Shown here one piece after another: positions 23,912 through 33,030 of a stretch of 64,000 nucleotides of DNA (position 1 is its first letter; each line of letters starts with the position of its first letter). A program made the position numbers and the translations under genes. The DNA lies in the NCBI GenBank assembly GCA_022614805.1, contig JAKEHY010000022.1, forward strand, positions 1-64,000, written 5' to 3'. Origin of the DNA: Candidatus Zixiibacteriota bacterium (GTDB lineage: Bacteria; Zixibacteria; MSB-5A5; DSPP01). The notes beneath the pieces are model-generated. The model made no database searches. It was not told where the DNA came from and worked only from the letters and a program-made list of their open reading frames with translations.

Positions 23912-26521
23912 CTGGACAAAGAGAAATTGCTTCGCCGGGGATTAGGGGCTTTTGTTTTGGCCGCTGCACTCGCGGCCTACGGGAGAACTGTCGCCCCCAC
24001 GGTATCCTTCTGGGATTGCGGCGAATTCATCGCCGCCGCCGCCAGTTTGGGCATTCCCCATCCCCCCGGCGCGCCGCTGTACGTGCTGATTGGGCGGATT
24101 TTCACCCTGCTGCCGCTGGGGGCCGATGTCGGCCACCGCGTTAACCTGATTTCCGTTATCACGTCGGGTTTCACCGGGCTGGTGGGGTATCTAATTGTTC
24201 TCAAACTGTTCGAGCTTTGGAGCTTCGGTGAAAGCCGATTCTGGAAGTACCTGGGAGCTTCCTCGGGGGCCTTGATTATGGCTTTCTCCAGCACCTTCTG
24301 GTCTTCCGCCGTCGAAGCGGAGGTGTACGGCTTGTCGATGTTTTTGATGTTGTTGTTGATTTACCTCACTCTTTGCTGGTACGAGATACGGCAAGCCGCG
24401 CTAAAACCGACCCCCGGGCGAACCGCGCCGACCCCGGAAAACGGTATCCATCCCGACCGCTATCTCATTTTGATTTACTACGTCGGCCTTCTTTCGGTGG
24501 CCGTGCATATGACCACCTTCCTGGTAATGCCTCTGATTTTTTCTTTCGTACTCTGGGCCGACCCCCAGAAACGCTCCGATTTCCGTTTCTGGGTCGCCGG
24601 CGGCTCGCTTTTGATTATTTTGGCCGTGGTCGAACCCTTTCTCATTGCCGCCGGCCTGACCCTTTTGGTTAGCGGCATTGTTTACTTCCTCTACGGCCGC
24701 AAGATCGCTCCCTGGCGGCTTTCCTTTCTGCTTGCGGCCTTCGGGCTTTTGGGTTTCTCTTCTCAACTATATATCCCCATTCGCTCCCTGCAAAATCCCC
24801 CCATAGACGAGAACAACCCGGAAAATTGGGACCGTTTCAACGATTTTCTGGAGCGCAAGCAGTACGGGCAGGAAAACATGCTCGTCCGGGCTTTGACCCG
24901 CCGGGGGAAATGGGAAAGCCAGCTCGGCCGCTACCCCCGGATGGGCTTTTGGGGTTTCTTCGAGAAACAGTACGGCAGGGGAGGTTGGGCTTTTGCGCCG
25001 ATTTTCCTAATTGGCCTGGCTGGATTGTTCTTGCCCTTCAAACGGGACAAAAAAAGCGCCCTTTTCCTTTTAGCCATTGCCCTGGCCGGCACGGTCGGGC
25101 TGGTTTTTTATATGAACTTCGCCGACGGCACCCGGATGGACAGCTACGGCGAGGCCGGGCTGGAGGTGCGCGACCGGGATTATTTTTGGACTCCCGGCTT
25201 TGTGGTTTTCTCCCTGGCCGTCGGCGCCGGTCTGGGTTTTTTGGGGAGCTTGCTTTCAGCCGAAGGAGCCCGCCGGAGGTTGAACTCTTCCCTGCGCACG
25301 GCGCTCGCGGGGCTGGTGGTGCTGGCAGCGGTGGCAATCCCGGCTTCGGCCTTTAAGACTAATTCCATCCGTAATTCCCGAGCCGGCAACTTCCTGCCGT
25401 ACGATTACGCCTACAACCTGTTGGCTTCGTGCGATAAAGATGCCCTCCTTTTTACCAATGGCGACAACGACACTTTCCCTCTCTGGTGCCTGCAAGAGGC
25501 CTACGGCTTCCGCAAGGACGTCCGGGTCATAAACTTGAGCCTGATTAACACCGATTGGTACATTCTGCAGCTGAAAAACCAGATGGGGGTGCCGATTTCA
25601 TTGGCCGACAGCCAGATTGCAATGAAAGAGCTTCCTCTGCCGGGAACCGGTCAGACTTTTCCCCGGCCGGAGCATCCCTATTTTGACCGGCGACGCGGTC
25701 TTTCCCATTACCTGATGCCCATCCAGCTGGAAGACCAACTCTTGCGCGTGCAGGATTTTATGGTCGAAGAGGTCGTCTTGACCAACGATTTCAAATACCC
25801 CCTCTTTTTCTCCCGTACGGTCCCGGGCTCGGCCCGCGTCGGTCTGGACGCCAATTTGACGACCGAAGCGATGGTTTTGCGGCTCGTTCCGGAAAGAAGG
25901 GAAAACCGCTTTGATTTTGAACGCACCGAAAAGCTGTTGTGGGAGCTCTTTCGTTTCCGGAACTTTGCCAACCCGGAAATCACACTGGACGACAACGACG
26001 TCGGAATGATGATTGTCTATCCGGAAGTGGCCCTCGAGCTGTACGAGAAACACCTCCAAAAAAAGGATTCCTCCGATGCCTGGAAGCATCTCGAACGCTC
26101 CGCCGAAAAATTCCCCTTCTATCCCCGCGCCGCGGTCACGCTTCACAATTATTATAAATCCAGGGGAGAAACCGAAAAAGCAAAACAGGTGGCCGAACGT
26201 TCCCGCCTGCATCTCGAACGGGCGGCCCGCCGCTCGGAAGACAATCCGCTCTGGTGGATGTTTTTGTCCAACCTGTACCAGCTGGAGGGAAAAAAACCGG
26301 AGGCCTATCGGGCCATCCGGACCGCTTGGGAGTTGAACCGCGCGGAGGATTACATCTTCCGCACCTACCTCCAGTATGCCCTGGCGGACCGGCGGACCGA
26401 CCTCGTCGTCCAGCTGGCCAACGATTGGCTGGAAAATCATCCTGACGACCCATTCGCCCGGCAGGTTTTGACCCAGTTCGGCGGTCTCCCCCCTCGGCTG
26501 CCGGCTTTGCCGTCCCAATAA
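23912..26521 (+). CDS. DUF2723 membrane glycosyltransferase with C-terminal TPR-like region
   Basis: About 869 aa. The N-terminal half is a DUF2723 (GT-C-like, protein O-mannosyltransferase related) membrane domain: RTVAPTVSFWDCGEFIAAA near residue 25-45, with the acidic DCGE in the first loop, PHPPGAPLY, then many helices. The middle has the family's FTNGDNDTFPLWCLQE (about 510). The last 170 residues are helical and TPR-like. Likely transfers sugars to exported proteins. The start is odd: the frame begins after a stop at 23903 and contains no ATG or GTG before the domain. CTG 23912 gives DKEKLLRRGLG and sits 11 nt after AGGAAAGG; TTG 23927 is the first conventional alternative. Confidence 0.85.
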   Translation: MDKEKLLRRGLGAFVLAAALAAYGRTVAPTVSFWDCGEFIAAAASLGIPHPPGAPLYVLIGRIFTLLPLGADVGHRVNLISVITSGFTGLVGYLIVLKLFELWSFGESRFWKYLGASSGALIMAFSSTFWSSAVEAEVYGLSMFLMLLLIYLTLCWYEIRQAALKPTPGRTAPTPENGIHPDRYLILIYYVGLLSVAVHMTTFLVMPLIFSFVLWADPQKRSDFRFWVAGGSLLIILAVVEPFLIAAGLTLLVSGIVYFLYGRKIAPWRLSFLLAAFGLLGFSSQLYIPIRSLQNPPIDENNPENWDRFNDFLERKQYGQENMLVRALTRRGKWESQLGRYPRMGFWGFFEKQYGRGGWAFAPIFLIGLAGLFLPFKRDKKSALFLLAIALAGTVGLVFYMNFADGTRMDSYGEAGLEVRDRDYFWTPGFVVFSLAVGAGLGFLGSLLSAEGARRRLNSSLRTALAGLVVLAAVAIPASAFKTNSIRNSRAGNFLPYDYAYNLLASCDKDALLFTNGDNDTFPLWCLQEAYGFRKDVRVINLSLINTDWYILQLKNQMGVPISLADSQIAMKELPLPGTGQTFPRPEHPYFDRRRGLSHYLMPIQLEDQLLRVQDFMVEEVVLTNDFKYPLFFSRTVPGSARVGLDANLTTEAMVLRLVPERRENRFDFERTEKLLWELFRFRNFANPEITLDDNDVGMMIVYPEVALELYEKHLQKKDSSDAWKHLERSAEKFPFYPRAAVTLHNYYKSRGETEKAKQVAERSRLHLERAARRSEDNPLWWMFLSNLYQLEGKKPEAYRAIRTAWELNRAEDYIFRTYLQYALADRRTDLVVQLANDWLENHPDDPFARQVLTQFGGLPPRLPALPSQ

Positions 26522-26614
26522 GCAGGAATGCGCGAAAACCGGGAGTCGGAACGGACGGCCCCTTTTCCGCATTTTCTCTAAGGAAGGAATGAAGCCTAAC
26601 GGAGTGGAGTCTCA

Positions 26615-27499
26615 ATGACCTTTCTGGCCATCGTCTTGATGTGCCTTATCTGGGGCTTGACCTGGGTGGCGATAAAAATCGGGCTGGAGGACCTTCCCCC
26701 CTTTCTTTCCGCCGGTGTCCGTTTCGTCATCGCTTCCGCGCTCCTTTGGCCGGCCATCCTCCTTCGCCGGGTTCCCCTTCCAAAAACCTGGCCGGAACTG
26801 CGCAGCATTTTAGTTCCGGGATTCTATTTCTACTCCATAAACTATGCCTTGGTCTATTGGGGAGAGCAGTTCATCGGCGCCGGTCTGGCCGCCATACTTT
26901 TTGCTTCCATCCCGTTTGTAGTCGCCCTTATGGCCCACTATATGCTCGTCAATGAAAAAATAACCTATTCCAAGCTGTTGGGCCTGTCCGTCGGTTTTAT
27001 CGGAATCGTCGTAGTATTTTACGGCGGCCTGCACTTCGGCCCGAAAAGTTACTGGGGCATGCTGGCACTTTTAGGTTGCAGTCTTTCCTGCGCCTACGCC
27101 AATATCTTGGTCAAGCGTGACCTGCATCATACCGACCCGATGCTCGCCACGGCCATTCAGATGACTTTGGGGGCCGTCTCTCTTTTGGGCTTTGGAATGC
27201 TGGCCGAAAGTTGGAAAAATTTCCATTTAACCCCCCGGGCGGTCGGCTCCCTTTTATACCTTTCCATCTTCGGTTCGGCGGTCGCCTTTAGTCTCTACTT
27301 TTGGGCTCTGAAAAAAACCGAAGCGACCAAACTCTCCTCAATCGCCTTCGTGACCCCCTTAGTCGCCCTCGTGGGGGGGCATTTGATTTTGGACGAACCG
27401 GTATCTGGACGGCTGGCCGCCGGCTCTTTATTGGTATTGGCGGGGATTTTGATAATCAACTACTTCCCGGCGCTCAAAAGGAGACCTCCCGCTACTTAA
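26615..27499 (+). CDS. EamA/DMT family transporter
   Basis: 294-aa inner-membrane transporter with ten predicted helices in two EamA repeats (about 3-140 and 150-285). The first repeat opens with the usual IWGLTWVAIKIGL and the second ends with LDEPVSGRLAAGSLLVLAGI. Members export amino acids, nucleobases or other metabolites; the substrate cannot be told from sequence. ATG 26615 has a GGAG a short distance upstream. The TAA stop overlaps the convergent patatin-Omp85 gene stop by four bases. Confidence 0.9.
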   Translation: MTFLAIVLMCLIWGLTWVAIKIGLEDLPPFLSAGVRFVIASALLWPAILLRRVPLPKTWPELRSILVPGFYFYSINYALVYWGEQFIGAGLAAILFASIPFVVALMAHYMLVNEKITYSKLLGLSVGFIGIVVVFYGGLHFGPKSYWGMLALLGCSLSCAYANILVKRDLHHTDPMLATAIQMTLGAVSLLGFGMLAESWKNFHLTPRAVGSLLYLSIFGSAVAFSLYFWALKKTEATKLSSIAFVTPLVALVGGHLILDEPVSGRLAAGSLLVLAGILIINYFPALKRRPPAT

Positions 27500-30078
27500 A
27501 AATCGTAGCCGACCGAAAAATAAAATCGCCTCCCGTCCAGGTTGGAATGCGCCCAGCCGACGCCCGCCGGCCCGATGGGGGTGGCGATTTCGAGTTCTCC
27601 CAGAACGCCGTAAAAGAAATTCCGCAGGTCAAACTCTTCCGCCGCAGTCCAGCGCTTCTGCAAATCCCAGCGAATGGAAGAATAGACGGACCCCCAAAGC
27701 CTTGCGCGCAGGCCGGTGCCGAGGACTAAAAACTGCCGGGCCACGAACCCGCGCGCCGGACTTCCGGCAAAAAAGTCTTTTCCGCCCAGCCGGAAAAACT
27801 CCGGCTCCGGCAGGGCGCCGGAGGAAAGCCCGGCGCTGACCTGCGGCTCGAAAAAAAGCCGCTTCCCGACCGGCAGAAAATGGGAAAAAAAGGCCTGGGC
27901 TTTCCGATAGTTCAAATTTCCCCCCAAAAAGTCGGAGGCGGTGGAAAGCGTGACTACGTTGTAGGCCCCCCGCCGGGGAAAGGGGTTTTGGTCGCGCGTA
28001 TCCACCACGGAGCGAAGTGAAAGGGAGCGGAGTTTGTAAAGCTGCCCGTTGTACGTTTCGTGGCCGTAAACGAAATTCTCCGCCCGGACCTCGAGCGAAA
28101 CGGCCCCCAGACGGTAAATCTGCTGCCCCAAGGACCAGAAAGCCCCCCAGCGCCTCTCCCGGTAGGGCCGAAAAACCTCAAAATCGGAGTAGCTTCGCCA
28201 GCGCTCCCGGTACAAAAAGGCTCCCAGCCGCGAGGTGAGATAGGTTTTGAAAATACGGTCGGTTTTCAAAGCCGCCTCATACAGCTGCCGGCGCACCCCG
28301 TACTGCAGGCGGGTCTTGAACTCGGTGCCGGTGCCGAACAAATTGCCGTCCAGAAAATCGACGAACCCTTCCGATTCGAAATCGGTCTGGTAATGCGCTC
28401 CCAGCCGCACTTGCTCATAGTTTTTTTCCTTCAGCACCAGTTTCAAAACCGGCCCGCCTGCCCCTGGTTCCAAAAGGGCTGAAACCCGTTCAAAAAGCCC
28501 GGTGGCATACACGTCGGTGACGCCGCGGGCGACTTTTTCCGGGCTGAAGAGCATCCCCTCCCGTAGGGGAAAATTCTGCATCACCACCCAGCTTTTCGTG
28601 CGCCGGTTTCCTTCCAGGGCCACCCGTTCGATTTTCGCCTCCCGAAGATGGAACGTCAGCCGGCCCGATGCCTCCAGCCACTCCGGCCGGGGACTTTCCA
28701 AAAGGTTGAAGCCGCGCCCCCGATATTTTTCCTCCAATTTTTGACACGCTCCCGAAAGCTGGCGGTAATTCAGCCTCCCGCCCGGCGGCAGGGAAACGAT
28801 GGCCGCCAGTTCGGCGGCGGAAAAAACCGTGTTCCCGCTGAAAGCCACTTCCCTTACCGCCGGCGCCTCCACGCCCCGCACGCTCAAAATTCTTTTCGCC
28901 GAATCATACTCCGCCGAAAGGCGCGCATACACCCCGCTCGCCAGAAGCGAATCGAGCCGTTCCACCAGCCCGTCAATCGAAAGAGATTCGGAAGCCGGAA
29001 GGGACAACGCTTTTTCCATTTCTTCCGTCGACTCAACCCGGTTCACATGGATTTTTCCGGCGGCGACCGGCGTACGTTTTCCCAAAAGTTGTAAGATGCC
29101 CTCTTTCTTCCCCAAGGCCGCCCGGTATCCCAGCTCATAAAGCCGGGTGGCCAGCGCGAAATCACGGGAACTAAAAGTGCTCAAATCCGGCACGATGACC
29201 AAATCGGCCGCCGCCAGTTCCTTTCTTTTCCTTTCCAGTGTCAATATGGTGGTGGCCTGGTCAATCACATCGAGGGGCGTTTGCAACTCCCCCGCCTTCA
29301 AAAGGGAAGCGGAGGTGTTGACGGCGATGACGAAATCCGCCCCCATTTTTCTTGTCAGCCCCACCGGGACGGGAACCAAAAGCCCGCCGTCCACCAAAAG
29401 CCTTCCCCCCTTTTCCAAAGGAACGAAAGCCAAGGGGGCCCCCAAGGTGGCCCGCAGCGCTTCCGCCAAATCTCCGGAGGAGAAAATCACCGTGTCGCCG
29501 GAAAGCAAATCCACCGAAAGCGTGCGAAAGGGAACCGGTAGCCGGTCAAAGTCAAAGCCGGCCTTCAAATTGACCGCCGCGGTAAGGTCGGTGAAAAGAT
29601 TGGAAACCTTCTGCCCGGAGGTCACCGCCAGCGGAATGTCCGGCTTCAAACCCTCAAACCGGATGGAGAGAAAATGACTTTCGTTCCCCTCCTTTTGAGT
29701 GGAAAAAAGGGTGCTGCGCCTGGGACGGTCGCGGAAAAGCTCCCCCCAGTCGATTCCCATCACAATCCGCTCCAGTTCCTGCGGGGAGTAGCCGCAGGCG
29801 TAAAGTCCCCCAATAACGCCTCCAATCGAGGTTCCGGCGACAGCGTCCACTCGGACGCCCATTTCCTCCAACGCCCTCAAAACGCCGATTTGAGCGAACC
29901 CGCGCGCCCCACCCCCCGAAAGCGCCAGGCCGACTTTGGGCCCACGGGAACGGCCGTCGAGCACTTCTCTGAAATTATCAACCCCCACGCTCCGGTCGTA
30001 ATGAAATGAAGCGGAAAAAACGGGCGAGCAAACGAAAAACCCGAAGATAACCAGGCGGCCTAAGTGTCGTTGGTCCAT
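27496..30078 (-). CDS. Patatin-like phospholipase fused to POTRA and Omp85 barrel (PlpD-like, type Vd)
   Basis: 860 aa in three parts. Signal peptide (1-23). Patatin hydrolase about 45-330 with the oxyanion loop GGGARG (55-60), nucleophile Ser84 in GTSIG, and Asp230 in the DGG motif; the catalytic Ser/Asp dyad is complete. POTRA-type domains about 365-585 (for example VREVAFSGNTVFSAAEL and IERVALEGNRRTKSWVV). A 16-strand Omp85-type beta-barrel to the C-terminus ends in Phe (SVGYDF), as outer-membrane proteins do. Such proteins act as lipases that secrete or display their own passenger. ATG 30078 starts the signal peptide; 47 more open codons upstream lack one. The stop overlaps the EamA stop. 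Confidence 0.93.
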   Translation of the reverse strand: MDQRHLGRLVIFGFFVCSPVFSASFHYDRSVGVDNFREVLDGRSRGPKVGLALSGGGARGFAQIGVLRALEEMGVRVDAVAGTSIGGVIGGLYACGYSPQELERIVMGIDWGELFRDRPRRSTLFSTQKEGNESHFLSIRFEGLKPDIPLAVTSGQKVSNLFTDLTAAVNLKAGFDFDRLPVPFRTLSVDLLSGDTVIFSSGDLAEALRATLGAPLAFVPLEKGGRLLVDGGLLVPVPVGLTRKMGADFVIAVNTSASLLKAGELQTPLDVIDQATTILTLERKRKELAAADLVIVPDLSTFSSRDFALATRLYELGYRAALGKKEGILQLLGKRTPVAAGKIHVNRVESTEEMEKALSLPASESLSIDGLVERLDSLLASGVYARLSAEYDSAKRILSVRGVEAPAVREVAFSGNTVFSAAELAAIVSLPPGGRLNYRQLSGACQKLEEKYRGRGFNLLESPRPEWLEASGRLTFHLREAKIERVALEGNRRTKSWVVMQNFPLREGMLFSPEKVARGVTDVYATGLFERVSALLEPGAGGPVLKLVLKEKNYEQVRLGAHYQTDFESEGFVDFLDGNLFGTGTEFKTRLQYGVRRQLYEAALKTDRIFKTYLTSRLGAFLYRERWRSYSDFEVFRPYRERRWGAFWSLGQQIYRLGAVSLEVRAENFVYGHETYNGQLYKLRSLSLRSVVDTRDQNPFPRRGAYNVVTLSTASDFLGGNLNYRKAQAFFSHFLPVGKRLFFEPQVSAGLSSGALPEPEFFRLGGKDFFAGSPARGFVARQFLVLGTGLRARLWGSVYSSIRWDLQKRWTAAEEFDLRNFFYGVLGELEIATPIGPAGVGWAHSNLDGRRFYFSVGYDF

Positions 30079-30262
30079 AAGTAAACCTAAATAATTTCGT
30101 TTTCCGCTAAAAAAGCAAGCCCGGTCGGTCCCTGTCTGGGGAGGGAGTCGGGCTAAACGGTTCCGTGTTTTAACACGACCACGGCAGCCGCGGCTTTGGT
30201 CGCGGAAAATAACTGGCACTGACGGGTCAACTGCCAGGAATACAAATTCGTATATTCTCCCC

Positions 30263-31033
30263 GTGGCGACCCGAAAACAAAAGAAAGTGCTTCGTCAAGC
30301 TCTTTTCAAGAAAACCCGCAAAAAGGCAAATTTCTTCGTGGTGGAAGGGGAACGCCACCTTTCCGAGCTTTTGCAGAGCGACTGGAAAATCCTTAAAATC
30401 TTCGCTACGCCGCAAAAAGCGAAAAAAATAAAATCGCTGATTCCCTTGGAAAGCGCCGCGGAAGTGGAAGAAATCTCCTCGAAGAAATTGACTGAACTGG
30501 CCCAAACCGAAACCCCGTCCGGCGTTTTGGCGCTGGTGGAAAAGCGAAGCTTTGCGTTGGATGCGGTGGCGGCCGAAAAAAGGGTTCTGATTTTGGACAA
30601 CCTGCGCGACCCGGGCAACGTCGGCACGCTCTTGCGCACGGCCCGTTCACTCGGCTGGAGCGGGGTCGTGCTATTGAAAGGCACCGTCGAACTGTATTCT
30701 CCCAAAGTCGTCCGCTCCACCGCCGGCGCCCTGTTTCACCTGAAAATTGTCGAAGGCATCACCGCCGGAGAAACCCTAAACATCCTTAAAAAAGTTGGTT
30801 TCACCGTTTGGGTTGCCGATTCCCATTCCGGCGTTCCTCCGGAAGCGTGTAGGGGTTTGATTAATCAAACCCCTACAAAATTGGCCCTGGTCATCGGCAG
30901 CGAAGCTTCCGGCGTGTCACAAGCGCTGTTGTCCCAAGCGGACCAATTCGTCAGAATCCCTCTTTCCGAAGGGGCGGAAAGCCTGAACGCCTCCGTCTCC
31001 GGCGGAATTTTGATGTGCCTGTTGCGAACGTAA
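30263..31033 (+). CDS. SpoU/TrmH-family RNA 2'-O-methyltransferase carrying an in-frame palindromic insert
   Basis: 256-aa RNA ribose methyltransferase of the SpoU class. N-terminal substrate-binding domain (about 5-90), then the knotted SpoU domain with LDNLRDPGNVGTLLRTA (motif 1, about 112-128), KGTVELYSPKVVRSTAG, LALVIGSEASGVS (motif 2) and IPL...ESLNASVSGGIL (motif 3). Codons 196-205 are encoded by a 28-bp GTAGGGG palindrome identical to 7215-7242, adding about ten residues (CRGLINQTPT) before motif 2 without breaking the frame. Start GTG 30263 is 6 nt after TATATT and has no ribosome site, which suggests a leaderless message. Confidence 0.92.
   Translation: MATRKQKKVLRQALFKKTRKKANFFVVEGERHLSELLQSDWKILKIFATPQKAKKIKSLIPLESAAEVEEISSKKLTELAQTETPSGVLALVEKRSFALDAVAAEKRVLILDNLRDPGNVGTLLRTARSLGWSGVVLLKGTVELYSPKVVRSTAGALFHLKIVEGITAGETLNILKKVGFTVWVADSHSGVPPEACRGLINQTPTKLALVIGSEASGVSQALLSQADQFVRIPLSEGAESLNASVSGGILMCLLRT
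30849..30876. repeat. GTAGGGG palindrome inside the SpoU-type methyltransferase frame
   Basis: Perfect 28-bp palindrome, base for base the same as 7215-7242. It is read in frame as part of the methyltransferase gene with no stop codon, unlike most other copies, whose head gives TAG. Confidence 0.95.
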
Positions 31034-31037
31034 CCTT

Positions 31038-31697
31038 TTAAAGGTTCCTCGGAGGGAAATTCCCTTGCGTCTCTTTTCTCCTCGCCAGTATCGGTTTCAG
31101 GTGGTGGTGAAGATACCAGGCGATGCCCAAAAGTATCAATACCGCCACGGCGTAGTCGAATTTGTGCAGGTACTGCCCGATGGTGTTCCAGTTCTGCCCC
31201 AGTTTTACGCCGATGTAGGTTAAAAGCCAGCACCAGGGAATGGCGCCGATGAAGGAGTAAATGGCAAACGGCCAGAACTTCATCCGGGAAATGCCGGCCG
31301 GCAGGGAAATGAAGGTTCGGACAATGGGGAGCATCCGGGAGATGAACACGGCGGCATTGCCGAAGCGGGCGAAAAACCGGTCGGCGTTGTTCAAGTCCCG
31401 TTCGGAGAAGAGAATGTACTTTCCCCACCGGATGACTGCCGGCCGCCCGCCGTGGTAGCCAATCCAGTAGGTGGCGACCGAACCGATTAAGTTGCCGAAG
31501 GCCCCCGCCAAAGTCGCCCCCCAGATGGAAAAGCGTCCCTCGTGAACCAGAAACCCGGCAAACGGCATTATTATTTCCGACGGCAGGGGAATGCAGGCCG
31601 ACTCAATGGCCATAAACAAACAGACGATGGGATAGCCGCCGGCGGAAATGGCCGAGGTGACCCACCCGGCCAATACTTCCAGAATTTTCGTTATCAT
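31038..31697 (-). CDS. DedA family membrane protein
   Basis: 219-aa inner-membrane protein of the DedA/VTT (SNARE-associated) family, proposed lipid scramblases or flippases such as undecaprenyl-phosphate translocators. Family marks: ESACIPLPSEIIMPFAGF (about 32-49), GAFGNLIGS.ATYWIGYHGGR, and FISRMLPIVRTFISLPAG (about 117-134) with the conserved Arg and Pro. ATG 31697 overlaps the CorC/HlyC stop by four bases (ATGA) and has GGAAG upstream, so the two are coupled. It converges with the methyltransferase gene, whose stop is 4 nt away. Confidence 0.93.
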   Translation of the reverse strand: MITKILEVLAGWVTSAISAGGYPIVCLFMAIESACIPLPSEIIMPFAGFLVHEGRFSIWGATLAGAFGNLIGSVATYWIGYHGGRPAVIRWGKYILFSERDLNNADRFFARFGNAAVFISRMLPIVRTFISLPAGISRMKFWPFAIYSFIGAIPWCWLLTYIGVKLGQNWNTIGQYLHKFDYAVAVLILLGIAWYLHHHLKPILARRKETQGNFPPRNL

Positions 31698-32977
31698 TTC
31701 TTCCTTTCTACTTCAAGGATGAGCAACCGGTGCCCCCGTTTCTCTTTGACGGTGAATTCCAGCTCCCGGTACGAAATTTTTTCCTCCACGGAGGGAATCC
31801 GCCCCAACTGGTCGATTAAAAATCCTCCCAGCGTTTCATATTCCTCGCTGGGGAGGGAAGCTCCAAAAATGGAATTGAATTTCTCCGGCCGCATCCGCGC
31901 CGTCACGGTGGCCCGATTCGTATCCTGCCAGAGGATTTCCTCCCGCTCGGCGTCGTACTCGTCCTGAATTTCCCCCACGATTTCTTCGATGATGTCCTCG
32001 AGGGTAATCAGCCCGGCGGTCCCCCCGTACTCGTCCAGAACGATGGCCAGATGAATTTGTTTGCGCTGGAAATCGGCCAACAGCTCCCGCACTTTTTTGG
32101 TTTCCGGCACGAAGTAGGGCGGGCGCAGTATGTCTTCCAGAATCACCAGCTCGGCGTTCAAAAGCAGGTTGATGATGTCCTTGGTGTGGATGATTCCGAC
32201 GACATGGTCCAAATCCCCCCTGTAAACCGGGACCCGCGAGTATCCCTCTTCCGCCACGAACTGCAAAAGCTTTTGTCTCGGGGTGGAGATTTCGATGGCC
32301 ACGATATCCGTCCGGGGGGTCATCGCCTTTTTGACCGGCGTGTCGGTGAACTGGAAAACGGAGTAAATCATCGCCTCCTCCATTTTCTCGAAGATCCCCA
32401 GCCGGCTCCCTTCCGAAACGAGATGTTTGATTTCCTCCTCCGTCACGAACGGCGCTTTGGCCTCTTCCTTAAAGCCCAGAAGTTTTAAAATTGCACGCGT
32501 GGAGGCGGTCAAAAGCTTGACCGCCGGGAGCGCGAAAAGATAGAACAACTGCACCGGCCGGGCCACCTGCATGGCGAACCGTTCCGGGTGATACAAGGCC
32601 AGCATCTTGGGCAAAAGCTCGCCAAAGAGGAGCGAAAGAAAGGAGATGGCCAAAGCCACGAGTCCGATGGCTACCGTTTTGGTGACGCCGGAGATGGGGG
32701 CCGCCAGCCGGGTTTCCAGCTCTTCGATTACGGTGGCCCCCCCCAAAACACCCGCCAGCATCCCGACCAAGGTGATGGCCACCTGCACGGTGGCCAAAAA
32801 CTTGCCGGGGTCCTCCTGCAGCTGCAAGACCCGTTTGGCGTTGACGTCCCCTTTATTGGCAGCCGAGCGCAGCCGCGCCCGCCGGGCCGAAACCAGGGAA
32901 ATTTCGGCGGCGGCAAAAAAGCCGTTCACCAACACCAAACCGACGATAATGACGATCTCGAGAAGAACGGATTCCAT
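31694..32977 (-). CDS. CNNM/CorC-HlyC family protein (hemolysin-type, CBS domains)
   Basis: 427 aa. N-terminal CNNM membrane domain (about 1-190) opening with VNGFFAAAEISLVSARR, a pair of CBS domains (about 205-325; MTPRTDIVAIE, then VGIIHTKDIINLL and VLDEYGGTAGLITLEDIIEEIVGEI, of which DEYGGTAGLITLED is the family hallmark), and a C-terminal CorC_HlyC domain (about 345-425). Relatives handle Mg2+ or other divalent cations. It is coupled to DedA downstream and lies 53 nt after the P-type ATPase, so the three form a probable membrane/ion operon. Confidence 0.95.
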   Translation of the reverse strand: MESVLLEIVIIVGLVLVNGFFAAAEISLVSARRARLRSAANKGDVNAKRVLQLQEDPGKFLATVQVAITLVGMLAGVLGGATVIEELETRLAAPISGVTKTVAIGLVALAISFLSLLFGELLPKMLALYHPERFAMQVARPVQLFYLFALPAVKLLTASTRAILKLLGFKEEAKAPFVTEEEIKHLVSEGSRLGIFEKMEEAMIYSVFQFTDTPVKKAMTPRTDIVAIEISTPRQKLLQFVAEEGYSRVPVYRGDLDHVVGIIHTKDIINLLLNAELVILEDILRPPYFVPETKKVRELLADFQRKQIHLAIVLDEYGGTAGLITLEDIIEEIVGEIQDEYDAEREEILWQDTNRATVTARMRPEKFNSIFGASLPSEEYETLGGFLIDQLGRIPSVEEKISYRELEFTVKEKRGHRLLILEVERKK

Positions 32978-33030
32978 TCCAAGGGATAATAAAAAAATCC
33001 CCGCCCCCCGGCACAGCTTTTTTTAACCCC

